Source: Phytophthora sp. 'mugwort' (taxonomy: Eukaryota > Oomycota > Peronosporomycetes > Peronosporales > Peronosporaceae). From it: a stretch of 64,000 nt of DNA. Every line of letters begins with the position of its first letter. Position 1 is the stretch's first letter. Shown piece by piece: positions 44,420 to 55,577 of this stretch. Under the pieces are notes generated by a model. It saw only the letters and a program-made list of their open reading frames with translations, did no database searches and was not told the DNA's origin. The position numbers and the translations under genes were made by a program. The stretch is taken from the NCBI GenBank assembly GCA_033558025.1, contig JAUCEF010000002.1, positions 1,178,001-1,242,000 of the forward strand, read 5' to 3'.

Positions 44420-44699
44420 TAAACAATAATACTGCCGACCAAGAGACACCTATACAGAGCGTATTAGTTACCTAAGGGTTATTACTATTAATAACTGCAG
44501 CTATTACTATAATTGCAACTATTGTGATTCAGCTGTTTTGGCAAAACCAACGCCCTGAAATCTGATATCAGGGATCCGATTTGTAGAGATGGTCCGATTT
44601 GCATATATAATGGGTTCGAGTTAAGGAGGACGATGAGGCGCCAGGGTCTGAATTGGCAAACAGAAGTCCGTTTTGCCGCTGTAATCGCGCAAAAACGAA

Positions 44700-45737
44700 A
44701 TGGACAGTAGATTGGCCACCCACTGAGCTCGCACGTAGCTGTTCATTTATTTTGCAAACGCTTGACCTATCACGATGACTTCCGCTGGCGAGCAGTAGCT
44801 CTCCTGCACGTATACGACGCCCGGTTTCGCACGTATCCGAGCTACTTGGCCCTAAGCTACGGACAATACGCCGCTGGTATACAGCCTCTTTTTTTCGCAG
44901 CGGTATCGTCAACGACAACGCGAAGCACAAGCGGCGTCAACGCTGGCCAGATGAGGTGCTACATGCTGTGAAGGCTTATGTTCAAGACCATCCTACTTTC
45001 TACATCGAAGAATTGCGTGACCACATAGTGTCGCTTTTTCCAGAACTACCCAACGTTTCTACGTCTACAATATGTCGCGTGCTGAACTTCGACGTGAATT
45101 TGAGTCGGAAAGTGCTGTCTAAAGCGGCGCGAGAAGCCGTGCCAGCTGAAATAAAAATATATTGCGAAGTTGTGTCCCATATATTCGTTTGCTGAGCAGC
45201 TCGTTTTCCTCGACGAGACGGCAAAGAATGGGCGTCATGCCTACCGTAGGTACGGTTGGTCGAGATGAAACACAAAGGCCGTCGTTAAGTTGCCTTTCCG
45301 CACAGGAAAACGATTGTCCCTCGTGTCGGCGTTAGATGTGGACCGCTTTTTTTGGTTGGATTGGACAGGGGGCAAATTTACGAGAGGGCGGTTTCATGAA
45401 GCCTTCCTCAAGGGCATTGTACCGCACCTGAACCCGTGGCCTTTGCCTCGGTCGATTTGATCATGCATAACGCAAGAATGCAGGCATGTCCCGAATTGGA
45501 GGAAGCAGTGCATGCCTGCGGTGCTGGCTGCTTTTTCTCCCACCATATTGTCCGCAACTCAACCTGATTGAGCCTTGCTTCGGTCTCCTGAAACGGTGGA
45601 TTCAGAAGCACGCTAACCTGGTTTTCCCCCTGTATCCGGAAATGGTGCTGGGTCTGGCATGCGCCAATGCACTCGTCGTGGGAATAATGGTTGCCACGGC
45701 ACATTCCAGCACTGCGGATATTTGGACGATTCATTAA
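44700..45737 (+). pseudogene. Tc1/IS630-type DDE transposase relic
   Basis: A helix-turn-helix half (RWPDEVLHAVKAYV, FYIEELRDHIVSLFPELPNV) is followed by the first catalytic motif FLDETAKNGRHAYRRYGWSR. RLSLVSALDVDRFFWLDW and FHEAFLKGIVPHLNPW come next. Then, where the second DNARxH box belongs, the sequence reads MHNARMQ: His has replaced the catalytic Asp. The final box LPPYCPQLNLIEPCFGLLK keeps the Glu. Several stops and shifts (near 45195, 45260, 45400 and 45530) split it. No inverted ends were found. Inactive. Confidence 0.75.
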
Positions 45738-45919
45738 GAGACGAAACGTTTGATGCCTTAAAAGACCTGTAAAATTGCTACCGTAAACAACAATTCACAC
45801 TCGTTCTTCCTATTCGATTGTGGCTCCCATTTTCACGGCGTCTCCGTCGATTTCTTGGTTTCTGTCATCATCTCGCATGTGATCTATGTCTTGCTGGTCA
45901 GGTTGATCGGCACAGGAGG

Positions 45920-46727
45920 CGTGAACGATTGGAAAATGCCAGCAGCAAACACGTTGTGGTTAGGAAGACCAACTGCACGCCGCAAGGTTGATAGATCCAC
46001 TAGCACAGGAATCCACGCGCCGTTGAACATCATGTGCACCGTTGCTGTCTCTTATTCCGCTTGCTGCGCACGTTGCGCTTCCCGAATCCTGACCAGCTCT
46101 CGTTGTCGGTCCAGCTCCATTGCTTGAGCGGTTGTGTTATCCTGGGGAACCTCGAACGGAGAGCTGTCGGATCGCCTGGCCTGCACGATGTCGAGGTGAT
46201 GCGCTGTGATAGGTCCAAACGACACAGCATTCGCTGCCTCGTGGGCCATGCGCTGAACGCGCTCGCTCTATTCGTGCAGCTGTAGCACAGTGGAACTGGG
46301 CTGGGGGCTGAGCGGTGCTTCTGGTGTACAGGAACGCCTGAAATCGAAATTCATTTATCGCCAAACGGTCCTCGGGTTTCAGCAGCCGCCAGCGATGTTG
46401 GAGTGTTGGGTGAAAGTTGTCAGCAGACAGCCGTACGTACTTGCATTGACAATCGTTCTTGGCCCGCTTCAAACAGATATCACTATCACTATGAAACTCA
46501 ATACACCTCTTGGCTGCCCCAGGACTTGCTGCAACCTCCGTAAACTTCGCTAAGCATTTCTCGCGAAACACAGCATATCCTTCGTCGAGGTTGAACGTAA
46601 AGTCCTTGCGCCATCCTCCGCGCGATTTACCAAGCGGTTCGCCGACACGAACGACTAACACTGCATCCAGCACGCGAGGCAATGAAGCTCCGTCGACCCC
46701 TCGGTCTGGACCGATCTCGGTCTCCAT
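45920..46727 (-). pseudogene. Repeat-associated oomycete protein of unknown function, broken
   Basis: From METEIGPDRG the frame reads RKDFTFNLDEGYAVFREKCL, KYVRLSADNFHPTLQHRWR and LAINEFRFQAFLY. After a shift near 46290 it continues as MAHEAANAVSFGPITAHHLD, PFEVPQDNTTAQAMELDRQR and, past a stop, HMMFNGAWIPVLVDLSTLRR. I recall this kind of protein as a common hypothetical in Phytophthora-like genomes, which suggests repeat origin, but I cannot name a domain. Upstream of the ATG the frame is open without another ATG. Confidence 0.4.
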
Positions 46728-46767
46728 ACGAACACACTCTTGGAGGTAAAGTGCTGGCAGCAACACA

Positions 46768-47780
46768 CGCCTTGTAGCAACCTAAGCGACAGTACAAGCA
46801 CAATAGCACAATAAGGCACCAGCAACAGCACAACCCACGTCTTGAAAGCACACAGAGATACGCCGAAGAGCGCAAATGGTTAATAAATAACGGCGTAATG
46901 CCTCACGTGTATTCGCATTAATCTAGATAAGCACGGTAGCAGCAAATCACAGCACAATCACAACACAGCGCACAATTAGCGTCGTATAGCACAGCGATAC
47001 GGGAGAGAATGCTATACTTACTTCGTGCTGGTCCATCGTTGTAGGTGTTAGTGGGCGGTAGAAGGCGGAGGCCAGAGGGGAGGGGGGGCTTCAGCATCTG
47101 CAGAACCTGTGGCACGTACGACAGCAGATAGGACAAGATAATGAGCACCATGCGGCTAAACACGGAGCATCAGAGTCTTACTCGGTCACAGCAGCAGGAA
47201 GTCGTCGTGCCACGAAGTGGCTCGATCAGCACGGGAAGCCGGCTGGTGGCGTCTTACGAGATTGCCGTCTGATCTGCTTGTGTGTGAGGGCAAGTGGTTG
47301 GCGTGACCCAACTTGGGGATGGGAGTCCGTTTTAGTTGCGACAGTTGGGAGAGGGGGCAAAAATCCTTCTGCAAATCCTCGAAAATAGTCGCCCCACAAT
47401 CTTTGCCCAGCGACGACTTAAAAAAAAGCGAGTCCGGTTTAAGTCTTCAAATCGGAGGGCAAAACGGCTGCAAACCACAATAACGGATAATTATGTCGGC
47501 AGAAAAAGCAGCCATTAAACTATAGTACAGAAAAAATAGGTGCTCGACTTAATCCGCAACCGTGCTCGTACGATTTGCCTAGTGCCTTCAGATTTTCATA
47601 TTAACCTTTTGAATAGTGTGTTGTAGTTTCAAATAAAATTTGAAGCTACAACAGTGCATATTATGCACTATTGACTCGCGCGTTTTGATGGGATAACTAA
47701 CTGCTGAGTATATGGGCTTGGAACCGGACGTTTGTCCAGCAGACGTGTTTTGATCACCTCGCGTTAAAGCAACTTCGGTT
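46768..47780. other. Stretch without a supported gene
   Basis: Short frames only. AT-rich with runs like cacaatagcacaata near 46800 and a G9 tract at 47080. Nothing assigned. Confidence 0.4.
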
Positions 47781-47820
47781 TGAGCACCTTTGAGCACCTT
47801 TGAGCAATTTTGAGCACCTT
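47781..47820. repeat. Four tandem 10-base units
   Basis: tgagcacctt occurs four times in a row, with two changes in the third copy (tgagcaattt). A further degenerate copy follows (ctgaacacct). Confidence 0.9.
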
Positions 47821-48439
47821 CTGAACACCTTGTGCCAGTTTGAAGTTGCGCTAAGGTGCTCTTGGGACGGGTATCACTGCCTCTTTGACGCCAAAGCAAA
47901 AGCTACTCTGCATGCTATCCTATCGCCCAGCTAAGCACCCAACGACCCTAAAAACGGTGGCAGAACCCTATGCCAAGCTAGATCTAACCGTGCTTGGTCC
48001 TGGGTTTAAGTCCGCGGGCTTCGCACACGGAGTTAACCCACAGGCGTTTCTTCAACTTGCCGAGCTGGCTCGGTTTCATCCCCTCCCCCGAAGCTAGGGT
48101 TAGGCCAAATTTGCTTTAATGGGCGTCGTTTTGATCTCGCTCGTCCTGTAGTCACCATATATATGGCTTGTAAAACGCGTCACCCCTATGATGGTGCTTG
48201 AGAATAATACCTTACATACACACGTACTTCCGAAATAGCAAATTTCAACGAAATCCTAGCTGTATCTAGCCTTAGCTATCGGTTTTAAGAAGCTACAGCA
48301 AGCGGCTGTTGCGTATTGGCACGTGTTGTTTCTCGCTAAACAGCATGGCTTTATTTGTCACATCACAGCCAGATATCAAATATCCACAACATTTGGGGTA
48401 AACAACGAATTTCATTAATGGGCACATGTGCATGACCAT
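47821..48439. other. Stretch without a supported gene
   Basis: A 70-codon plus frame (47885-48097) and a 105-codon minus frame (48293-48610) show no domain. The latter overlaps the 3' end of the DIRS-like recombinase. Confidence 0.4.
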
Positions 48440-49560
48440 CCGCTCATCCAAAATGTGACGAGAAGAGCGGAGCCCCCTGACGGGCATGCAGCATACGCCC
48501 ACTAGTGAAGTGCTGAATCGGCCCTGGAGCCGGAGACCATGTTGGTGGCGAGGGAAGTGACGGATTCCGCGCAGAGGTTGGTGTACGTCTTGAAAGTGTC
48601 GGAGACCCAACGGCCGTGGAGCTGGATCGTAATGGCGTCCACTCCTGCCCGATCATGTGCGCTGCACCCCTAGCACGTAGGGAATGCGGACTGAAGTTCT
48701 TGAATCTTCGCCATTTTTGGCAGCGCCTCTTGATCGCACTGGACAGCTGTGACGTTGATATACACGCCGGCTTGCCGGTGCGCCCTTGGTACACTGTTGC
48801 CGTAATTCCGAGAGGAAACGATTGTCTTGCCCGTAGCAGAAGAAGAGCACCAAGTACCGGGCACAGAAAATTGTGCCCTGACCGATCCAACATTCAAGCT
48901 GTAGCATGACCGCATTGGTTGGTCTTCGAACCGCGAAGCCTCATATGTACTGTTCACGCTTCTATCGGCGATAATGTCGGTTCCCGACCGCATCCAGGAC
49001 AACCAGGTCCTCCACTCTCAGAGCAAACCACTTGAATGAGCTTCCGCTGATGGAGACGATTTCCGAGCGTCTTAAGAGGAAGAAGAACTCCACGCACAGG
49101 GCCCTCCCCAGAGCGCCTGAGCAAAGGGATATTCAAGCCGCAGGTACTGAAGCAGGTCTCGAGAAGCCGAAAGGACACCGGAGCCTTGTGTCTCGGAGGC
49201 GTATCGAAACGGCAGGTCCCTTTTAAGAACATGCGAGCCTTACCCGCCGCTGTGACGAAGTGACGAATCCTTGTAGCATAGTGATAATAGAAGATCCGCG
49301 AAGCGGACCACCAACGCCAAATCCATATTGAGACCCGTGCAGGATAAACTCGGAGAGTGCTTGAATACGGTTCTCATCGGAGACACCCGAGAGCCGTGGC
49401 TGGATTCCACGTCTTGAATCCAGGCCGTCCACTTTGTCATCGCTGCAGAGTACTTGGTAAAGTGGAGTCGGCAACGGAATGCTCGCGGAGATGTTATGCC
49501 AGAGCGTTGAAAGTCCGAGGACGTCTATCTTCGGTGAGACCTGCATTCAACCACGAGTTA
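48440..49560 (-). pseudogene. Tyrosine recombinase of the DIRS-like element, broken
   Basis: Several frames together read LRGSKTNQCGHAT, ARYLVLFFCYG-like, FSPHSLRARGAAHM with the first conserved Arg, then GVDAITIQLHGRWVSDTFKTY with the HxxR-like HGRW and the nucleophile Tyr. They continue to SVTSLATNMV. At least three frame changes lie between 48500 and 49230, and the N-terminal SAM-like part is uncertain. Confidence 0.65.
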
Positions 49561-49713
49561 GCTCTACGAACTGAATAGCATACGACGGCGCGGCAAGCGG
49601 GATCCAGCGTCAGCGCGGGTATTGTCGACCCCGGCGATGTGGGAAGCGGAGAAGCGGAGGAGGAGGGACTTTCCCAGTATCCAAGGAGCCTGATGATGTC
49701 CTGGGTGCATGTG

Positions 49714-50250
49714 TTACGCGACGCGAGGCGGTTGCCAAGCCACGGTCGATGTATTGTCGAAGCGGAAGTGGACGTGGAGGGGGCGACCCCCGTGGGATGC
49801 ACTCTGGGACCATCGAGCACCCCATTCGTGGGTAGCGAACGCGCACGAAAGCAATTCCCGGAGATTGATATTGAAACCATTGGCTTCCCCGGTCTTGAAA
49901 CGCGCGATGAGCTGAAGCTCCTGGGGAGAGAACTGGTAAGTCAGTGTAGCCTTGACCTTCACACCGAGGTCGCACAGCCCATGGTCGCATGCGTCCATCT
50001 CCACCACTACATCAGGCCCCGGGAGACCGTTAAATACTCGAGAGCCACGCCGTTCAGAAGCGGAGAGTGAAGTATCTGCCACCACCAGAGCAGACCTTGT
50101 TTCATTGAGTCGTATCGGTGACGTGTCGGAACCTGTGACGGTTTTTTTTATCTCTCTCTGTCGGAGGCGCTGGAGGAACGGACGCGCTGACCTGATGCAT
50201 GTTGCTACGTGACGCAGGCTTCCCATGAGAGATCGATAATCTTTCCACAT
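49714..50250 (-). pseudogene. RNase H domain of the DIRS-like element
   Basis: Follows the RT in another frame: YRSLMGSLRHVATCIRSARP (RT tail), then DVVVEMDACDHGLCDLGV with the first RNase H Asp, NINLRELLSCAFATHEWG with the Glu, and HVHFRFDNTSTVAWQ with the second Asp. All three core acidic residues are present, so the domain itself looks intact. Confidence 0.7.
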
Positions 50251-50930
50251 GAGCGTGCGCGAGTGGAAGGCCTTAGACACAACTTGAGGGCCTTAGAGAT
50301 CTTGGCAGCCGGCATCGAGACCGTTTCAGCATTGGAGTCAGACTGGAACCCCAGGACCTTTTGGTTCGTATACCACGTCGTGAATTTGTCCTCGTTTACG
50401 GCGTCGCTTCCTAGTATAGCGGTCATCGCATAGCGCAGTGATCGTTCCATGTCGTCGCATTTGGAACCGATATCAGCGGCAACGTCGATATGGTCATCAA
50501 CCCAGTGATAGTTGAAGAATCCCCTTGGATTTTGTCTGTTGCAATCTGCGCCATGGACAAAAGCTATCGCACCACTGATGCCTTCATATTCGCCAGGTGA
50601 GTCCATCCATCCGAATGGGCACGCAAGCTCAATGACGAGAGCGTTCTCAGACTCAATGCAACCAGCAAACAGGTGCACGCTGCGGCTATGAATGCTGACA
50701 TTGCGAAGCGTTGACGTCACGTCGCCTGCCATGATCTTGGTCTCGGCGTCTGGATTGGTCCGCTTCGTCCGTAGTATCTCGGAGGCGACAGCGTCACAAT
50801 GGCGATAGTCGGCCCTTGGGATAGCGTCCTGGTCTGTAAGATCGTTGATTGAGGCCCCCTCGGGGAACAATAAATCATGGATGGTTCTTCCAGACGACTG
50901 TGTGTTCACCACCCGCTTTGTCGACGACAC
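50205..50930 (-). CDS. Reverse transcriptase domain of the DIRS-like element
   Basis: 241 open codons. Motifs are KRVVNTQSSGRTIHDLLFPE, RADYRHCDAVASEIL, a VTSTLRNVSIHSRSVHLFAG strand (in RT motif A, here GDV), ACPFGWMDSPGEYEGISGAI (motif B, SPG), YHWVDDHIDVAAD (motif C, with VDD in place of the usual Y-DD), and DKFTTWYTNQKVLGFQSDS (motifs D-E). Beyond 50280 the frame leaves the RT tail, which continues in the RNase H frame. No start codon context marks a separate protein. Confidence 0.75.
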   Translation of the reverse strand: MSSTKRVVNTQSSGRTIHDLLFPEGASINDLTDQDAIPRADYRHCDAVASEILRTKRTNPDAETKIMAGDVTSTLRNVSIHSRSVHLFAGCIESENALVIELACPFGWMDSPGEYEGISGAIAFVHGADCNRQNPRGFFNYHWVDDHIDVAADIGSKCDDMERSLRYAMTAILGSDAVNEDKFTTWYTNQKVLGFQSDSNAETVSMPAAKISKALKLCLRPSTRARSCGKIIDLSWEACVT

Positions 50931-51034
50931 CGAATGGGGTCACATACACTTCAGGCCACAATAAAAGTAGGTCATGTCCAATACGAGGCACCTCCACGCA
51001 TCTTGCTCCTTGCCGATGTTCTTACGCAGAATGT

Positions 51035-51538
51035 TCACCCTCTCAACTGCCGAAACATGATTCGCTGGTGGTTTCGATTGAAGTGGTACGTCCTCTTGAG
51101 CTCCACGCGCACGCCTTCGGCTGCTATGTCTTGCAGTTTCTCCAATTGCTGGTAGTCGTTGCTTACCTGCGCGAGCACTGCCGGAGTCACATGCTTGTTT
51201 GGGCGGTAGTGCGATTCCGTCTGGCCGCGTATAAGCTCCACGAACGCTGGCAGAGGCATCTGCGTCCTGCGGACGAATTCCGACAGCATACGTTGCAAGG
51301 GCGCGTTGAGTAGAAACTCGGTGCCGCTTGATGCCTGCTTGGTCGCAGGAAATACCGACGTTCGAAGTTGCAGACCAAACTTTGCTAGAGCCTTGGTCAG
51401 TGATAGCCGACGAAGTGCTTCGGTAGCCGAAGCACGGCGGACTGCGTTGTCGGTTACCTGAGTAGCCCTCGCACGAGATATTACGACACGCGTTGCGTGT
51501 GTTTTATCTCGACGAGTTGTCTGCATGTTCGCGCACAT
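51035..51538 (-). CDS. Basic gag-like ORF of the DIRS-like element
   Basis: 167 codons, Arg/Ala/Gln-rich, starting near MCANMQTTRRDKTHATRVV and containing FLLNAPLQRMLSEFVRRTQM. No zinc knuckle. Position immediately before the RT suggests a gag, but the domain is not recognised. Confidence 0.45.
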   Translation of the reverse strand: MCANMQTTRRDKTHATRVVISRARATQVTDNAVRRASATEALRRLSLTKALAKFGLQLRTSVFPATKQASSGTEFLLNAPLQRMLSEFVRRTQMPLPAFVELIRGQTESHYRPNKHVTPAVLAQVSNDYQQLEKLQDIAAEGVRVELKRTYHFNRNHQRIMFRQLRG

Positions 51539-51568
51539 TGTGGCTGTGCATCCGCTTGGACAATCCTA

Positions 51569-51757
51569 GCTGTATGGCCACCACAGGATCTGAAGGTGAC
51601 CTAGGCTGTATGGCCATCTCAAGTGCTAATGTTTCCATATGCTGTATGGCCTTCTCAAGTGCTAATGTTTCCATATGCTGTGTGGCCATCTCAGATGCAG
51701 GTGGCTGTACGGCCGTTCGAGTCGCCCTAGGCTATATGGCCATCATAGGTGCGGATG
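51569..51757. repeat. Minisatellite with 36- and 27-base units
   Basis: Units beginning gctgtatggcc or close variants start at 51569, 51605, 51641, 51677, 51704 and 51731. The first three are 36 bases long and the next three 27. All lengths are multiples of nine. Units at 51605 and 51641 are nearly identical. On both strands the array stays open in some frames, giving a 12-residue repeat (CMAISSANVSIC on plus). Confidence 0.9.
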
Positions 51758-51943
51758 GCTGTGTAGAAGGGTGACGCTCTGTAGACGCGGAGGCCGCAAG
51801 TTGCTGACGGGCCCGATCGGCGAATTCCGACCGCGCGGGAGGGGGGGGGCGACATTGGTATGGATTTTGATCCAAACTCGGATTTTTTTTTTCTGAAGGA
51901 TATCTCACCAGAAATCCGCGCTTGTCATCGCGATGCGGTAATT

Positions 51944-53906
51944 TCAGGCCCCTTCCCACCCCCATCGCCTCCCGGCGTACTGGCTGGGCCTCGACGGCTC
52001 GAAATAAACTTGACTCACTTGAGGATTGGGGGGAAATAGAACTATTATTATTTTGCTTATCCCAGGCTTCATACCGAAGTGACGGAGAGTCGTCGTCACC
52101 TCGGCCTCGTCAGTTCCTGGCACCACGCCGACTCTGGTCTGTTCCGAGTCCCAGCCTCTGCGGCGCGACTACGTTTCCTGGGCCCAGTCCTTCACATGAC
52201 GACGAATGTCGCCGATCGGCCAGTCGTGGATACGCTTGGACTGCCCGCAGCGTTCGCGAGTGCCACCGGAACACATCACTCCACCGAGGAAACGGAGGCA
52301 TGGCTCCTCAACACGACGGTTCATCGGGATGAGAGCTCGGATCTCATCCGGCACGCTCTTCTCTCTACTCCCTTGGTTGCCGCTATGGCGTGACCGTTGC
52401 TGATCGCGCGCATCGATGGTCCGGCCTGGAGGCTGAACCGGACGACACTGCGACAGTGTGTTCACCAGCGCCATGGTCCACTCCGGCAACTTGTACTCAA
52501 TCGCCTCCACCGTTTTGCCAAAGCCGCTCCACCACGCAGGGCTGTCGTACTACATGTGGCCAAGTGCGGTGCCAAACCACTTGTTTGCGTACATCAGGAC
52601 GAATCTCACGCGCCGGCAGGCGACCAGGATCCGCAGACTTGTTCTTGGACACGAAGATCCGGAGCCGCTCCGTCACAAAAAGCATGTGGTCATGCCACAT
52701 CTCTTGACCCATCTTTGTCAGGCCGTGTAGACCGTCCAATGTGTCGTCGTACGATTGACAGCTGGTGGCTGCCCGCGGGAGGGTGGCCGGCGGGCTGAAG
52801 AAAGTCGCATGCGTAGTTCCCGTTCGACGACCCTGCCTCCAGCGTGTCCTGCTCGTTCTCCTCGCGGAAGTGAAGGATCGTCAGGCGTCTTGAGCCCAGT
52901 CGACCGGGAAAAGTGCCATCAGCACCGCCGGGGAAGTTTTCAAACCCCACGCACTCCGTTCACGGAAGCCTAGCACAAAAAGCATAGGAGACAATGGCTT
53001 ACCTTCCGACGGAATGAGCCCCTTGAACATGCGGTTCGCTGCCAGCATGTGGGCTTGAGGAGGATGGTAGTCGCCCTTAATCTTCTTGGGCTGATCCGGA
53101 AAACTGGCGCTGGTAAGCTGCTGGACGCGGTCACTTGGGATTTCGCCTTGGTTGTTCGGGTTCGTTAGCACGGCCAGCGAGTGACGCACACCTTGGACTT
53201 GGCCTCTCAGACTCTGTAGCTCCTGTCGTAGTAGCAGCAGCTCGTCTTGGACACTTGGTGACGGTACGGCCACGGACGCCGTCGCGACACCGGGAGCTTC
53301 GGCTGGAAGGTGCACTACGCTTACGGATGTCGTTATGACAGAAAAAAAAGCTTCGGCTGGAGGGGGCGCTCCGCTTGCGAGGCCAGGTTGAAACGACGAC
53401 ATGAAGTCGGTGAGGTCGAACTCCGTCGGCTATCGAGTCGTCGTTCCCCTACGCGTGGCCGTGCTTTGAGGAGGGGTCGTCGTGCGCTCGTCGCTGCTGG
53501 ATGGCTTGTCAGTGGGAGAAGGGTGAGGCCTGGCTCTATGAACCAGCTTCTTCTTTCCCTTCTCGGCCTTCTCTTCCTCTGCCGGGAACTGCTTGCGCTT
53601 CGCGACTCGCTTGGACGTACGGATGGGAGGGGGCTCGGAGGTCGAGCGAGCCGGAGACGTCGTCCACGCAGCCCTGTCAGTCGTAACATCGACAACTTCC
53701 ACAGCCAGGGTCGTGGCGGGCGCGGGTACCTCGGGAGCCCCAGCCTCAGTCGAAGCGGCTCCGGTGGTCGTGTCAGGCGCTTGGGTGGTCATGACGTCGT
53801 GTAGAATCATGTAGGGATAGAAACCCCTCTTAAACTTGCGTGGCTTTCGTGGCTTGGTTGAAAGCTGAACTGGAGAGCTCGCAGCTCGCAAATGGATGGT
53901 CCGCAC
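51944..53906 (-). mobile_element. Retroelement gag-like sequence, broken
   Basis: Minus-strand frames at 53430-53906, 52881-53402 and 52169-52739 follow one another with shifts. The first is Pro/Thr/Ala-rich (TTGAASTEAGAPEVPAPATT). The second has a coiled coil (ELLLLRQELQSLRGQVQGVR) followed by KKIKGDYHPPQAHMLAANRM. The third has DDTLDGLHGLTKMGQEMWHD and AIEYKLPEWTMALVNTL. This is the feel of oomycete gag proteins, but no zinc knuckle or protease was found. Confidence 0.45.
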
Positions 53907-55384
53907 AGAATATGTGTGCCGTATCCAGTTTGTGTCTTAAAAGATCATTTTCTTTCGTGCCTTCAGGAAATGTACCCTATTGTCCGATTCATGTTCTTTA
54001 AGTGAACAAATGCGTTTATTCATGTTCAGCTGCCTATCGACACCGCTCAAGGAGACAAAGCCCATTTTCCGACGTAGCTAGATAAGTTAATGCTGTTTCC
54101 GCTCGGCTCGCACTCATCAGAAAACTTATTCACGAGCATTATGACGTGTTATAGGTCACTGTAAATACTAAGGTAGGCTTCATATTCCAATGGTCCTGCC
54201 TCCTTCCCCCAACTCCCAAAATTCTTTCACGTACCAATTTGGCATGTTTGCCCTGGCCCAAATGTTGAGTTTTGCTGTCATCTCCGCTCGGCTGGTCCCT
54301 CCAATGATTACAATAAGCATTGAACAACCTGTTGGAGAAGATGGCGACGCTCGCCTTGCGGACAGCTTGGCACTCACGTCGATTTGTGCTAGTACAACGC
54401 GATGAACGGGAGTGCCTTGAAAGATAACGGGGGATTGGGGCTGCGAGTCGGTCTAACGCTCGTGTCCGCTCAGCAGTTCGGGGATTGAACCGGACCCACC
54501 ATCGTCAATACGGAGGAGGTTCAGCACGCGAACGAGGGCACGGTCGTAGTGGGGACGGCCTGGACGGAAGCGTGATACCAGATCTTCTTGGAGCGGGCCG
54601 GTCGATTCTTTTTCGCCCATACCGCTAGGTGAATGCTTTGTCTTCTGGCCGCCGAACCGCACCAGCGTGTCGTGAATATTGTCCTCGAAGGGCCGCACCG
54701 AACTTGTAGGAGCCGAATCCCTTAATGTTGTCGTTGATAAACTTCAGGCGGGATTCATTGTCGTTAGTCTTCTGCTTGCGCCGAGAATTGCCTTGTCGGT
54801 GAGAGCATAGAGAGAGCACACAGAGATCGTATTCAAAAGCGCCAGTAGGCCAAATGGAGAGATATTGTCTTACCAGACGCACCACAGCCCCAAGGGTACG
54901 CCAGTCGGGACGGCGAAGTGCCCTGGAATGCCGCGGTGGTTAGTACGGACTCCAGGTCCTCCTCGATCTTGTTATTGATGTCTGCTAGCAGCTCGAAGTA
55001 GGATCCTCAACTTCAGCGTCGTTTCGGCTATCTTCTGTTTCTTGGTCGACGAGGGGGTGACTCTTGAAAGGCCGTGCCAGGGACAGTGTTGAAGGCGATA
55101 CGGAGGTACTTCACCCGGGTGCTGCGTGTCCGGCAGGCAACAGCAGGGCCGGTTGAGAGAGCGCCGGCGGAACGGCCGAGTCGTCGGCAAGGACGGCGGC
55201 GACGAACCCATCCGCGAACAGGTGACGCACGCGTGGTAAAACACAACATGCACCCGAAGTGTGATCGGGGCGTCGAATGATGTCGGTTCGCCCTCGACAA
55301 GAGACCGGAGGCGGCCGCTGATGGCTCCGAGGGAGTCGGCCGCTAATGGCGACGACTTCTGATACCACTTAAAGATTTTGGAGC
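53907..55384. other. Repeat-derived stretch without a supported gene
   Basis: A minus frame at 54625-54885 reads RLVRQYLSIWPTGAFEYDLC and INDNIKGFGSYKFGAALRG, possibly a gag or pol piece. It is followed by a shift into 54453-54698. Nothing else was recognised. Confidence 0.35.
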
Positions 55385-55577
55385 TGTGCGCGGATGCGTG
55401 CGAAAAGGAGAATGGCGCCGTCAGGGTTCAGTCCCAACCGTGGACGACGAGAGTTGATGATGGTGTGAGAGTCGACTGCTGGCGACGCGACTTCTTGGTG
55501 CTTCTTGAGGAACTCGGACATGTGTGCAGATGCGTGCGGAAGGAGAACGGCGACGGCGTGCCCTAGCCCCAACCGTG
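55385..55577. repeat. Two direct copies of a ~57-base sequence
   Basis: tgtgcgcggatgcgtgcg... at 55385 and tgtgtgcagatgcgtgcg... at 55521 share most bases for about 57 positions, including ccccaaccgtg / tcccaaccgtg at their ends. The offset is 136 bases. Confidence 0.6.

Larger units (their letters stand above)
48440..51540 (-). mobile_element. DIRS-like (tyrosine-recombinase) retrotransposon
   Basis: On the minus strand, in order: a gag-like basic ORF, RT, RNase H and a tyrosine recombinase. This is the DIRS order, in which a YR replaces the DDE integrase. The RT domain is fully open; the recombinase is shifted several times. No split direct or inverted terminal repeats, which would confirm DIRS or Ngaro structure, were recognised by eye. 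Confidence 0.75.
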
